The translations under genes and the position numbers were made by a program. Shown here in pieces: positions 1-8,117 of a stretch of 64,000 nt of DNA. Numbering within the stretch: position 1 is the first letter of the stretch; the number at the start of each line of letters is the position of its first letter. The notes under the pieces are model-generated. The model was not told the origin of the DNA and ran no database searches. It worked only from the letters and a program-made list of their open reading frames with translations. This DNA is from Brevibacillus daliensis (lineage in GTDB: Bacteria; Bacillota; Bacilli; Brevibacillales; Brevibacillaceae). The DNA is taken from the NCBI RefSeq assembly GCF_021245735.1, contig NZ_JAJISB010000004.1:248001-312000 (forward strand), given 5' to 3'.

Positions 1-246
1 GGTACGAAGCTACATGTAGGGGAGACTGCGGTAATCGAAGTAATGGGTTTACGCAATCCCTGCGCTCAAATCGACCATTTTCAACCTGGTCTACTGGCGG
101 CTGTAGTAGGGAAAGACGATGAAGGAAATCTGATTAGAAAGGCAGGAATAATGGGGGTCGTGCTAACGGGTGGAAACGTGCAACCAGGTGATTCGATTCG
201 TGTTGATTTGCCACCAGAGCCTCATAAACCTCTCGAACGTGTGTAA
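1..246 (+). CDS. yuaD: MOSC-domain protein, C-terminal part (5' truncated by window edge)
   Basis: The reading frame is open from base 1 and encodes the last 81 residues, ending TAA at 244-246. The stretch GLRNPCAQIDHFQPGLL is typical of MOSC domains (the sulfur-carrier domain of molybdenum-cofactor sulfurase-related proteins), including the Cys of the NPC motif. In B. subtilis yuaD (MOSC) lies beside yuaF-yuaG, the same neighbours as here, which supports the name. Substrate and true start cannot be seen. The symbol is an inference from synteny. Confidence 0.8.
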   Translation, partial: GTKLHVGETAVIEVMGLRNPCAQIDHFQPGLLAAVVGKDDEGNLIRKAGIMGVVLTGGNVQPGDSIRVDLPPEPHKPLERV

Positions 247-272
247 GTGGATATAGGATGACTAACAATTTT

Positions 273-300
273 TGGAACCTTTTCTCAAGTTATTCGTATA
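273..300 (+). promoter_or_regulatory. SigW-type ECF promoter of yuaF-floT
   Basis: TGGAAC at 273-278, a 16-base spacer and CGTATA at 295-300, closely resembling the SigW consensus TGAAAC-N16-CGTA. It lies 40 bases upstream of yuaF. The B. subtilis yuaFGI operon belongs to the SigW regulon, so site and function agree. Confidence 0.75.
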
Positions 301-340
301 ACCATATAAGTGCTAAGGCAAAGAGAAAAGAGGTGATCAT

Positions 341-850
341 ATGGTAACGTTGGATATGATTTTCATTGGATGCATCGCTTTTGGATTGGTGTTTGCACTT
401 GCGTTATTATTTTTTGATCTATCTGTTTTACATATAGGTTTAGATATCCCTGCACTTCATCCTGTCTGTTTCGTTAGTGCGTTGACTGCTTTTGGTGCCT
501 CTGGTCTACTACTCACGAACTTCACTTCACTTTCATCTGGAATTTTGCTGTTACTTTCGACTGTTTTTGGTTTGTTTCTGGCCCTTGTAAGCTATTTTTT
601 CTGGATACGGCCAATGGCTAATGCCGAGAATTCTACTGGTTTTTCCATTCTTGATCTAGAAGGAAAGATTGGAGAAGTTATTACGACAGTTCCTGCTTCT
701 GGCTATGGAGAGATTATTGTAAAACTCTTAAGTGGAACGACCAATCAAATCGCTGCCAGCTATGATGGAAACGCTATTATGGAGGGTTCGCGTGTCATTG
801 TTGTCAAAGTGGAGAAGCATGTTTTACATGTTATTCCCTTTGATTCATAG
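341..850 (+). CDS. yuaF: NfeD-family membrane protein YuaF
   Basis: A 169-residue protein with three predicted membrane segments (about residues 5-27, 46-60 and 65-90), followed by a soluble C-terminal OB-fold (about 105-165) that starts LEGKIGEVITTVPASGYGE. This is the short NfeD form without the ClpP-like protease part. NfeD proteins pair with flotillins/stomatins, and the next gene is a flotillin. A good ribosome site (GAGGTGAT) precedes ATG 341. Likely role: membrane microdomain partner of FloT under SigW control and membrane stress. Confidence 0.9.
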   Translation: MVTLDMIFIGCIAFGLVFALALLFFDLSVLHIGLDIPALHPVCFVSALTAFGASGLLLTNFTSLSSGILLLLSTVFGLFLALVSYFFWIRPMANAENSTGFSILDLEGKIGEVITTVPASGYGEIIVKLLSGTTNQIAASYDGNAIMEGSRVIVVKVEKHVLHVIPFDS

Positions 851-883
851 ATTACATAAGAGATAGAAGGAGGAAAATGAGGA

Positions 884-2449
884 ATGGATATTGACCCTAT
901 ATTCTTGGTGCCCATTATTGCGGTAGCTGCTGTTTTTATCATAGTTGGGATAGCTTTTTGGGCACGGTACAAAACGGTTGGGGCCGATGAAGCTATGATT
1001 GTGACAGGTAGTTTTCTGGGCACCAAAAACGTACTAACTGATGAATCTGGACGCAAAATGAAGATTGTTAGAGGTGGCGGTGCATTTATTCTGCCTATTT
1101 TTCAACAAGGGAACTTTATAAGTTTATTGTCTCATAAGTTGGATGTACTAACTCCAGAAGTATATACGGAACAAGGGGTTCCTGTAATTGCAGATGGGGT
1201 AGCTATCATTAAAGTCGGCGGTTCCATTGAAGATATTGCTACTGCGGCTGAACAGTTCATGGGTAAAACAAATGATGAGCTAAAATCAGAAGCAAGAGAG
1301 GTATTGGAGGGATACCTGCGTGCTATTCTGGGAAGTATGACGGTGGAGGAAATCTATAAGAATCGGGAGCGTTTTGCTCAGGAAGTGCAATCCGTTGCAG
1401 CTCGTGATTTGAAGAAAATGGGTCTGAATATAGTCAGCTTTACCATTAAAGATGTACAAGATAAAAACGGATACCTGGCTGCTCTGGGGATTCCCCAAAT
1501 TGCGGCAGTAAAACGGGATGCCAGTATTTCGCAGGCAGAAGCTGACAAGGAATCTCGTATCAAGCAGGCACAGGCTGAAGAACAGGCAAAAAAAGCGGAA
1601 TTGTTAAAAGAGACAAATATTGCCGAGGCTGAAAAGGAGAAAGAGCTGAAGGTCGCTTCGTTTAAACAGGAGCAGGATAGAGCCAAGGCGTCTGCTGACC
1701 AGGCTTACACTTTACAACAAGCTATTATGAAACAGCAGGTAACACAAGAGGAAATGCAAATTGACATTGTGCGCAGAGAAAAAGAAATTCTGTTGGAAGA
1801 AAAAGAGATCCTTCGCAGAGAGCGTCAGTATGATGCGGAAGTGAAGAAAAAGGCTGATGCGGACCGTTATGCAGTCGAACAGGCAGCCGAAGCGGAGAAA
1901 TCCAAAAAAATGCGGGAAGCTGACGCACTTAAATACAGTATTGAAGCAGAGGCGAAGGCACAAGCGGAGCAACAGAGAATGGCAGGTTTGGCTCAGGCAG
2001 ACGCAGAGCGAGCGCGTGGTACTGCTGAAGCGGAAGTAACCCGACTGAAACTGGAAGCAGAGGCGGAAGGGAAAGAAAAACTGGCAGAAGCCTATGAAAA
2101 ATTCGGTCAGGCTGCCGTCCTCGATATCGTTGCCAAGATGTTACCTGAATTGGCGGAAAAAGTGGCAGAACCGATGAAGAGCATCGACAAAGTTACGATC
2201 ATTGATACAGGGAATGGTCAAGGTGATGGTGTAAATCGTCTTAGCATGAATGTGACCAAATTAATGTCACAGTTGCCAGAGATGTTAAAAGATGTATCTG
2301 GTCTAGACATGAATCAAATGATTGGAAGATTTGTTAGCAATACACATGCGCAAGAGGAAGCTGCCGTCACGTTAGCTCCGAATAGCGAAGGTAACCATGC
2401 AGATCAAGATCATGCTGAAAAAGAAGATTCTAAAATAGGTAACGCTTGA
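884..2449 (+). CDS. floT: Flotillin FloT (YuaG)
   Basis: A 521-residue flotillin. There is an N-terminal membrane hairpin/anchor (residues about 5-25), an SPFH/PHB domain (about 30-200), then a long Ala/Glu/Lys-rich coiled-coil 'flotillin' region with repeated AEAE-type heptads (about 205-430), and a C-terminal part ending about 90 residues later. FloT scaffolds functional membrane microdomains that affect protease FtsH, secretion and signalling. The ribosome site is AGGAGG 12 bases upstream of ATG 884. It is cotranscribed with yuaF. Confidence 0.95.
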   Translation: MDIDPIFLVPIIAVAAVFIIVGIAFWARYKTVGADEAMIVTGSFLGTKNVLTDESGRKMKIVRGGGAFILPIFQQGNFISLLSHKLDVLTPEVYTEQGVPVIADGVAIIKVGGSIEDIATAAEQFMGKTNDELKSEAREVLEGYLRAILGSMTVEEIYKNRERFAQEVQSVAARDLKKMGLNIVSFTIKDVQDKNGYLAALGIPQIAAVKRDASISQAEADKESRIKQAQAEEQAKKAELLKETNIAEAEKEKELKVASFKQEQDRAKASADQAYTLQQAIMKQQVTQEEMQIDIVRREKEILLEEKEILRRERQYDAEVKKKADADRYAVEQAAEAEKSKKMREADALKYSIEAEAKAQAEQQRMAGLAQADAERARGTAEAEVTRLKLEAEAEGKEKLAEAYEKFGQAAVLDIVAKMLPELAEKVAEPMKSIDKVTIIDTGNGQGDGVNRLSMNVTKLMSQLPEMLKDVSGLDMNQMIGRFVSNTHAQEEAAVTLAPNSEGNHADQDHAEKEDSKIGNA

Positions 2450-2469
2450 TTAGGATGTAACGACATAGC

Positions 2470-2539
2470 AAAACGGTCATGACCGTTTTGTTGGACCGCA
2501 AGCGGTCACATCCAATTTTATGAATAACGTCGAGACGTT
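2470..2539 (+). repeat. Three-palindrome dispersed repeat, copy A
   Basis: Contains a perfect 20-bp palindrome (2470-2489), a 14-base hairpin GACCGC-AA-GCGGTC (2494-2507) and AACGTC-GA-GACGTT (2526-2539). The same three units recur in inverted orientation at 31422-31495 with nearly identical spacing and sequence, and the similarity runs on into the flanking terminator-like hairpin. It resembles REP/BIME-type intergenic elements. Confidence 0.8.
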
Positions 2540-2549
2540 CTTCACAGAA

Positions 2550-2588
2550 AAAATAACTGAGTGGTCAAATGACTACTCGGTTATTTTG
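2550..2588 (+). terminator. Terminator-like hairpin after floT
   Basis: Inverted arms at 2552-2566 and 2571-2585, pairing with two G-U wobbles around an AAAT loop. The 3' arm ends in a T-rich stretch. It is also the fourth hairpin of the dispersed repeat. Confidence 0.65.
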
Positions 2589-2621
2589 CATTGAACAAGG
2601 AAGAATTTATGTGTACTGCTC

Positions 2622-2651
2622 TTTACATACACTAGGGGGGTATAGTAATAT
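2622..2651 (+). promoter_or_regulatory. SigA promoter overlapped by a CsoR-type operator
   Basis: -35 TTTACA (2622-2627), an 18-base spacer, and -10 TAATAT (2646-2651). The spacer holds ATACACTAGGGGGGTATAG (from 2627), which matches the G-run/TAT pattern of CsoR copper operators. The placement would let apo-CsoR block RNA polymerase at copZ-csoR. Confidence 0.6.
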
Positions 2652-2744
2652 AGTGATAAGGTACTAGATAGGATATAACACACCAGTCATAACGAAATAA
2701 TCAGCTGGAAGTGACAAGCACGATAAATGAAAGGGGAACATACC

Positions 2745-2951
2745 ATGGAAAATGTAACATTGAAAGTATCAGGAATGTCTTGCAACCATTGTGTGCAAGC
2801 AATCGAGAAAGCTGTAGGTAAGCTTGATGGAGTTACCCTAGTTACCGTTAAATTAGATGAAGCGGAAGTAAAAGTACAATTTGCTTCGGCTAAAACAAAT
2901 CTTGAGCAAATTAAAGAAGCTATCGATGATCAAGGTTATGATGTAGAATAA
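2745..2951 (+). CDS. copZ: Copper chaperone CopZ
   Basis: A 68-residue HMA-domain protein with the metal motif GMSCNHC near the N-terminus and the ferredoxin-like fold sequence seen throughout. It binds Cu(I) through the two Cys and hands it to a copper ATPase. ATG 2745 follows the ribosome site AAAGGGGAAC; an in-frame ATG at 2727 has no such site. It is followed within 35 bases by csoR. No copA ATPase lies next to it, although many Bacillales have copZA. Confidence 0.93.
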   Translation: MENVTLKVSGMSCNHCVQAIEKAVGKLDGVTLVTVKLDEAEVKVQFASAKTNLEQIKEAIDDQGYDVE

Positions 2952-2986
2952 TGAAAGAAGTTTTTTCGCTCGGAGGTGAAGTGGGT

Positions 2987-3316
2987 ATGGAAGAAAACCT
3001 TTTGCAGGGGGAAATGGCTGATCATTGCACTACAACAGAACGTAAGAGTCATCATTCCGATAAACTGAAAGGGAATCTACAATCTCGATTAAATCGAATT
3101 GAGGGGCAGATTCGCGGCATCAAGGGTATGATTGAAAAAGACGTATACTGTGATGACGTTCTTAATCAGATTGCTGCTGTTCAATCGGCACTTAATTCTG
3201 TTGGCAAAATTCTGTTGGAAGGCCACATGAAAACCTGTGTCATCGAACGGTTAAGTGAAGGCGATCAAGAAGTGGTTGATGAATTTATAAAAACCGTAAA
3301 CAAATTAATTAAGTAA
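2987..3316 (+). CDS. csoR: Copper-sensing repressor CsoR
   Basis: A 109-residue all-helical CsoR/RcnR-family regulator starting at ATG 2987 behind CGGAGGTG. The conserved core RLNRIEGQIRGI and the Cu(I) ligands C-H-C (Cys in VYCDDV, His in EGHMKTC, Cys of MKTC) are all present, so copper rather than another metal is the predicted effector. Cu(I) binding should release the operator upstream of copZ. An in-frame start at 2951 would add 12 unlikely residues. Confidence 0.92.
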   Translation: MEENLLQGEMADHCTTTERKSHHSDKLKGNLQSRLNRIEGQIRGIKGMIEKDVYCDDVLNQIAAVQSALNSVGKILLEGHMKTCVIERLSEGDQEVVDEFIKTVNKLIK

Positions 3317-3344
3317 TACCGGGAGAAGCTCCGGTGTCAAGTAT

Positions 3345-3391
3345 GAAAGAGGCCATCCTTTGAGCGAAGAGGACGGTTTCTTTTTTTTTTT
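3345..3391 (+). terminator. Rho-independent terminator after csoR
   Basis: Imperfect stem (3345-3359 with 3370-3380, using G-U pairs), then a run of more than ten T. A short GC hairpin, ACCGG/CCGGT, lies just before it at 3318-3335. Confidence 0.75.
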
Positions 3392-3409
3392 GAAAAAAAT
3401 AAAAAAATT

Positions 3410-3435
3410 TGTAACTTTTCGAGAAAAATTCCGAC
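3410..3435 (+). promoter_or_regulatory. ECF-type promoter of the sigma factor operon
   Basis: TGTAAC (3410-3415), a 16-base spacer and CGAC (3432-3435), matching SigX/SigW-class ECF promoters. It lies about 70 bases before the sigma gene, the usual arrangement for an autoregulated ECF factor. Confidence 0.7.
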
Positions 3436-3506
3436 TGTTTATATTGTAAAACGGAAGGAGGTCATTAGCAAGCGATCATGGCTTTTCTTAAATGAGGAGG
3501 AGAACT

Positions 3507-4052
3507 TTGTTTACAGAAGAGGCAATTCATCAGGAGATTAAACAGATTTATGAAGAGTATTACAAGGAAGTATATCAGTTTCTTCTCTACTTCACAGGTG
3601 ATAGGAACAATGCTGAGGATTTGACCCAAGAGGTGTTTCTACGTGTAATGGATGCACTGCCCAGATTCGAGCAGCGTTCTAGTTTAAAAACATATATTTT
3701 ACGCATTGCCAAAAGGGTTGTCTATGATGATTACCGCAAGAAAAAGGTAAAGACCATATTTGCTGGTAAATGGCTTATGTTTTTTCACTCAGAAGAAGGA
3801 TTACCCGAAGAAGAATTGCAGGCAAAGGAAGACAAGAAAAATGTAGAGAAGGCTTTGCAACAGATCAAACCGAAATATCGAACTATCATTTTTCTTCGTG
3901 GGGTCAAGGGTTACAGTATCAAGGAAACAGCAGAGGTCATCGGGTGCAGTGAAGCGAAAGTCAAAGTTGATTATCACCGGGCAAAAAAAGAGCTTCGAAT
4001 GAAGTGGGAAGCAGTTGCAGGAAAGGAGAGTTACATCAATGCGTTCAAATGA
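3507..4052 (+). CDS. ECF-family RNA polymerase sigma factor
   Basis: About 181 residues from TTG 3507, which has AGGAGG six bases upstream. ATG 3492 is an alternative start but would place that ribosome site inside the gene. Sigma region 2 is clear (YEEYYKEVYQFLLYFTGDRNNAEDLTQEVF written in parts as the 2.1-2.2 helix and the DLTQEVFLRV motif), then a basic linker and region 4 with the helix-turn-helix around GYSIKETAEVIGCSEAKVK. The next gene overlaps the 3' end and is the likely anti-sigma. Most similar in kind to SigX/SigV-type envelope-stress factors, but the group cannot be fixed by eye. Confidence 0.9.
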   Translation: MFTEEAIHQEIKQIYEEYYKEVYQFLLYFTGDRNNAEDLTQEVFLRVMDALPRFEQRSSLKTYILRIAKRVVYDDYRKKKVKTIFAGKWLMFFHSEEGLPEEELQAKEDKKNVEKALQQIKPKYRTIIFLRGVKGYSIKETAEVIGCSEAKVKVDYHRAKKELRMKWEAVAGKESYINAFK

Positions 4053-5667
4053 AGACAAAGCCCAAGAAGAACAACTGATAGACGAGTTGAAATACTTTTC
4101 AAAGTTGGAACCGCGAGCTACGATGAAGAATTCATTTGAAGCATTGCTCAGCCAAAGAATTGAAAAAAAACAACGAATGAAAAGGAGAGTAAATATTATG
4201 ATTAAAGTAGGAGTTTCCTCGTCTGCAGCAGCAGTTATGGCAGGAGTATTATTATTTCCATCTCCAGGAATGGATGGACAAATCCCTGGTCAAGTGAAAA
4301 CCGTCGCAGTTCAAGAGGCACAGCAAGGAAAGCAGCAAAAAAATATAGAATTGACCTCAGCAGCAAAAGAAACACTTGATAAAATATACAAAATATTTCC
4401 GGTACTACAAAATAAACAGCTAAAGCTAACAACTCTATTTCGTGATGATGGACGCTATTACTTGTATTTCGACGAGGTAATAAACAATGAGGAGTCCAAA
4501 GTAGCACATATTACAATTGATGCTCAAACAGGAGGGTTAATTTCCTACTCTGGAATTAACCCTCCCGAAGAATTTGAGAATATAAAACCTTCCGAAAAAA
4601 TCATGAAAGAGAAAAGTACATTGTTTTTGCAACAGTTACTTGGCGAAGATGCAAAAAATTTTCAGGTGCGCGAGATAAATTATGAGTACCAACACGCTAG
4701 TGTTCACATGTCCCGATATGTAAATGGTCTGCCTGTACAGGGAGATAGCTATGTAATTGGCTTTTATCACAATGGAGACATTCAGTATGTAAATGGCGGA
4801 GGTGGATACTTTAAAGGCATTTCTGTCAATGAGTACCCTGTGCCAATTAAAACAACGGTAACAGAACAAGTAAAAGAAAGAATAATGGAGCAAGGAAAAC
4901 TAATCTATAGCACAGAACAGGGTTTACTTAGCTATGATATTGCTCGATCCCCAGAATTTTTTGATGCGAACACGGGAGAAAAAGTTTGGATTAGTCAACC
5001 AGAAGAGGTGGTAACAACAGAAAACATAAATCCGGGAGGTAAAAAGCTTACGGTTGCTAGTGTTGATAAGCTCCCGACTCTGTTACAGGATGAACTGAAA
5101 CTAAATATGAAAGGCGCAACGATTGCCAAAAGTGATCTTCCTCCTAGCATGATGATACCAAACCAAGCAGAATACGACATAGAAGTAAACGGGAAGAATG
5201 TTTATGGGGTAATGATTGAAAAAGGGGAAGTAAAAACCGTACGAGTACATTCCAGTGCCCTAAATGAAACCTCTGTAAAGATAAGTGCACAAGAGGCAAA
5301 AAAGAAAGCCATCTCAATCATAGAGCCTTACATGGAAAAAACAATAAAAGAAGTACAATTGAAAGTGGAAGAAAAACCAAACAGCTATTCCTATTACATG
5401 GAAGTACTGCATAACGGCATCTTGATGACTGACCAAAATTATCTGATAGAGTTAGATAAACAAACAGGCGAGCTTGTTCATTTCAAAAAGAGACATGATA
5501 CTCCTACCAAGGCATTACCAAATATGGTTACCCCTGATCAACTGGCAAAACTAAAATTAGAAGCTTTCAAAAAGAAAGAAATGGAACTGGTCTATGTTTA
5601 CCCGTTTGAAAACGGCAAGCTCCAACCGAAACCAGTTCTGGTATACAGGCTTATCAATAAAAGATGA
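4039..5667 (+). CDS. Membrane-anchored YcdB/PepSY-like protein, probable anti-sigma factor
   Basis: A 542-residue protein from ATG 4039 (ribosome site GAAAGGAG), overlapping the sigma gene by 14 bases. A charged cytoplasmic N-terminus (about residues 1-53) precedes one membrane segment (about 54-73) and a large extracytoplasmic part. The latter has at least two YcdB/PepSY-like units, around residues 100-170 and 415-485, each ending in an ITIDAQTGG / IELDKQTGEL type motif. Gene order and topology (N-in, single membrane span) are those of anti-sigma factors. The cytoplasmic tail shows no clear zinc anti-sigma motif (HxxxCxxC), so anti-sigma function is inferred from context. Confidence 0.75.
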   Translation: MRSNEDKAQEEQLIDELKYFSKLEPRATMKNSFEALLSQRIEKKQRMKRRVNIMIKVGVSSSAAAVMAGVLLFPSPGMDGQIPGQVKTVAVQEAQQGKQQKNIELTSAAKETLDKIYKIFPVLQNKQLKLTTLFRDDGRYYLYFDEVINNEESKVAHITIDAQTGGLISYSGINPPEEFENIKPSEKIMKEKSTLFLQQLLGEDAKNFQVREINYEYQHASVHMSRYVNGLPVQGDSYVIGFYHNGDIQYVNGGGGYFKGISVNEYPVPIKTTVTEQVKERIMEQGKLIYSTEQGLLSYDIARSPEFFDANTGEKVWISQPEEVVTTENINPGGKKLTVASVDKLPTLLQDELKLNMKGATIAKSDLPPSMMIPNQAEYDIEVNGKNVYGVMIEKGEVKTVRVHSSALNETSVKISAQEAKKKAISIIEPYMEKTIKEVQLKVEEKPNSYSYYMEVLHNGILMTDQNYLIELDKQTGELVHFKKRHDTPTKALPNMVTPDQLAKLKLEAFKKKEMELVYVYPFENGKLQPKPVLVYRLINKR

Positions 5668-5704
5668 TATGCGTCATCCTATAAACTGAATTAGTACCAC
5701 TAAA

Positions 5705-5750
5705 AAATGCCTTCTCCCCAATCATTTGATTGGGAAGAAGGCATTTCTTT
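5705..5750. terminator. Bidirectional terminator
   Basis: Stem AAATGCCTTCT (5705-5715) with AGAAGGCATTT ending at 5746, and an inner CCCAATCA/TGATTGGG stem. It is A-rich on one side and T-rich on the other. It separates the convergent anti-sigma gene and the BMP lipoprotein gene. Confidence 0.85.
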
Positions 5751-5768
5751 TGATTTATAATAAGTAAC

Positions 5769-6782
5769 CTATTTAACTACAATTTCACCATCAATGATCT
5801 TCTTACGGTATTCATCTATCTTGGTCCATACTTCCTCTGGGATATTCTTACGAGAAGAATCAGATAGACCAACACCGTGTTCTTTTAAACCAAGAGATAT
5901 GGTTTTTCCACCTTCGAATTTACCGTTAACAAAATCTGTTGCTACCTGATAAGCTGCTTGGTCGACACGCTTCATCATTGAGGTAAGTGTTACGTTATCA
6001 CCGAATACCAATGCCTGATCCATATCGACACCAATTACCCATACGTCTTGACCTTTTCCTTTACGATCCTTCGCTTCATTAAAGACACCGTCGCCAGATG
6101 CACCCGCAGCGTGATAGATGATGTCTACGCCATTGCTGTACATGGCAGAAGCAGCAGACTTACCAGCGTCTGGTTTATCAAAAGCACCTGCGTATACAGT
6201 TGAAATCTGGATGGATGGATCAACTGCTTTAACACCTTGAGCAAAACCTTGTTCAAAGCGCTTGGTTACTGGAATTTCGATTCCACCGACAAAGCCTACT
6301 TTTTTGGTCTTCGACATGGAGGCAGCTACTACACCTGCCAAAAAGGAACCTTCCTGTTCTTTGAAGACAACGGACATAACATTTGGGGCTTCAACAACAC
6401 CATCAATCACAACCATTTTTGAATCAGGATTTTCTTTTGCAACTTTTGCTACGTGCTCCGTAATAGGAAAACCAATTCCAAAGGTTAAATCCCATTTATC
6501 TTTTACAAATTGAGTCAGGTTAGGGATAATATCAGCATCACTTGAAGATTGCAGGTATTCAATATCTGCTTGTGATTCTTGTTTTACTTTTTGCAGACCT
6601 TCCCATGTTCCTTGATTAAATGAGTTGTCATTAACTGTCCCCACGGAAGTAACCATTCCGATTTTAACAGCAGATTTACCATTTTCAGCAGGTGCATTAT
6701 TATTTCCGCCACCACCACATGCTGTTACGAGCAGTGGAATTGCAAGTAAGAAAGAGAGGCTGCGCTTGGTTGATTTTTTCAT
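5769..6782 (-). CDS. BMP-family basic membrane lipoprotein (substrate-binding protein), paralogue 2
   Basis: 337 residues with a lipoprotein signal ending LLVTAC (Cys 22 lipidated), a Gly/Asn linker, then the BMP/Med/PnrA periplasmic-binding fold (KIGMVTSVGTVNDNSFNQGTW, then the FGIGF, GGIEIPV, GVDIIYHAAGASG and GVDMDQ motifs). PnrA-type members bind purine nucleosides for an ABC importer. No ATPase or permease gene is adjacent. It lies 78 bases downstream of a close paralogue in the same orientation. Confidence 0.9.
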   Translation of the reverse strand: MKKSTKRSLSFLLAIPLLVTACGGGGNNNAPAENGKSAVKIGMVTSVGTVNDNSFNQGTWEGLQKVKQESQADIEYLQSSSDADIIPNLTQFVKDKWDLTFGIGFPITEHVAKVAKENPDSKMVVIDGVVEAPNVMSVVFKEQEGSFLAGVVAASMSKTKKVGFVGGIEIPVTKRFEQGFAQGVKAVDPSIQISTVYAGAFDKPDAGKSAASAMYSNGVDIIYHAAGASGDGVFNEAKDRKGKGQDVWVIGVDMDQALVFGDNVTLTSMMKRVDQAAYQVATDFVNGKFEGGKTISLGLKEHGVGLSDSSRKNIPEEVWTKIDEYRKKIIDGEIVVK

Positions 6783-6860
6783 TAGGTAATCCTCCTGTTG
6801 CTACGTGTAAAAGACAGCAAACGACTTGAAGGAATCTTGTCGTATGCTGTCTTGATTGAT

Positions 6861-7880
6861 TTATACAGTTTCAGGTACTGTGATCTCGCCATTTACGATT
6901 TTTTGTTTAAATTCTTCGATCTTTTTCCAAACATCTTCTGAGATGTTAGTGGATTCTGCTAGACCAACACCATTTTCTTTTAGTCCTAGACTAACTGCTT
7001 TTCCACCGTCAAATTTGCCATTCATCAAATCTGTTGCAACACGATAGGTAGCTTCATCGACGCGCTTCATCATGGAAGTAAGTGTAATATCGGTACCAAA
7101 GATTTTGCTTTGATCCATATCAACACCAATTACCCAAACCTCTTCACCTTTTGCTTTACGGTCCTTAGCCTCATTAAACAAACCGTCACCAGTAGAGCTT
7201 GCTGCGTGGAACACTATGTCTACACCTTGGTTGAACAGAGTGGAAGCAGTAGACTTACCAAGGTCAGGTTTGTCAAATGCCCCAGTGTAAATGGAAACAA
7301 CCTTAATGTCAGGCTTTGCTGCTTTTGCACCAGCTACGAATCCAGCTTCAAAACGTTTGATAACGGGAGTCCCAACACCACCCATGAAGCCGATTTTGCC
7401 TGTTTTGCTCGATAATGCTGCTGCTACACCTGCTAGATAAGAACCTTCATGCTCTTTAAAAGTGATGGAGGTAACGTTAGGCAAATCAACGACAGAATCG
7501 ATGATTGCGACTTTAGCATCAGGGTTTTCCTTAGCTACTTTTTCTACATGATCGGACATGAGAAAGCTTACTCCAAAAGTAAGATCCCATTTATCTTTTA
7601 CGAATTGCGTCAGGTTCGGAATAATATCTCCGTCACTTCCTGATTGCAAGTATTGTACTTCTGCTCCTGTATCTTTATGGAATTTTTCCAGGCTCTCCCA
7701 CGTCATTTGGTTGAAAGAGTTATCGTTTACCGTACCCGCTGCTGTAACCATACCGATCTTCAGGTTTTTTCCAGTGTCTCCTGTTGGCGCGCCTGAATCT
7801 TTATTACCGCCGCCACAGCCACTAAGTGCCAGTGATAGAACCAATAAACTGGAACCCAAGATGGAATAAAGCTTTTTCAT
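6861..7880 (-). CDS. BMP-family basic membrane lipoprotein (substrate-binding protein), paralogue 1
   Basis: 339 residues from the ATG complementary to 7878-7880, preceded on its strand by GGGAGG. A longer in-frame start up to 7976 would add 32 residues ahead of an otherwise perfect signal peptide and would overlap the promoter. The signal ends LALSGC (Cys 22). The mature protein is collinear with the neighbouring paralogue (same NDNSFNQ, FVKDKWDLTFG and DMDQ motifs), indicating tandem duplication. Likely nucleoside binding; the transporter partners must lie elsewhere. Confidence 0.9.
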   Translation of the reverse strand: MKKLYSILGSSLLVLSLALSGCGGGNKDSGAPTGDTGKNLKIGMVTAAGTVNDNSFNQMTWESLEKFHKDTGAEVQYLQSGSDGDIIPNLTQFVKDKWDLTFGVSFLMSDHVEKVAKENPDAKVAIIDSVVDLPNVTSITFKEHEGSYLAGVAAALSSKTGKIGFMGGVGTPVIKRFEAGFVAGAKAAKPDIKVVSIYTGAFDKPDLGKSTASTLFNQGVDIVFHAASSTGDGLFNEAKDRKAKGEEVWVIGVDMDQSKIFGTDITLTSMMKRVDEATYRVATDLMNGKFDGGKAVSLGLKENGVGLAESTNISEDVWKKIEEFKQKIVNGEITVPETV

Positions 7881-7947
7881 GTTGAAAATCCTCCCTTTGT
7901 GTCTCGAACTGATGCATAAACATGTTAAATTATGGACAAACGTTGCA

Positions 7948-7976
7948 AGTTTAGCAGGATACAATTGGCAAGTCAA
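7948..7976 (-). promoter_or_regulatory. SigA promoter of the BMP lipoprotein genes
   Basis: Read on the minus strand: -35 TTGACT (complement of 7971-7976), a 17-base spacer, and -10 TAAACT (complement of 7948-7953). It lies about 70 bases upstream of the start at 7880. Confidence 0.6.
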
Positions 7977-8043
7977 ATGATTGACAATTATGAAAAACAG
8001 ACCATCGCTACCATATCCTGCCCTTGATCTTAATTTGCTCTAT

Positions 8044-8059
8044 CATGAAAGTTTTCATG
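8044..8059. promoter_or_regulatory. Inverted repeat CATGAAA-GT-TTTCATG, possible operator
   Basis: Seven-base perfect arms around GT, in the intergenic space between the BMP lipoprotein promoter and the JAMM gene. The regulator is unknown. Confidence 0.35.
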
Positions 8060-8117
8060 TGCACCATTAAAAATTGAGGATTTCGAGGAAAAAAGGTAAA
8101 CTAAGAAAAGTTAATTT

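Noticed and set aside
7881-8117. Possible purine riboswitch upstream of the BMP lipoproteins
   Set aside because: No three-way junction with the conserved purine riboswitch core bases was seen on the minus strand; only a promoter and a small palindrome.
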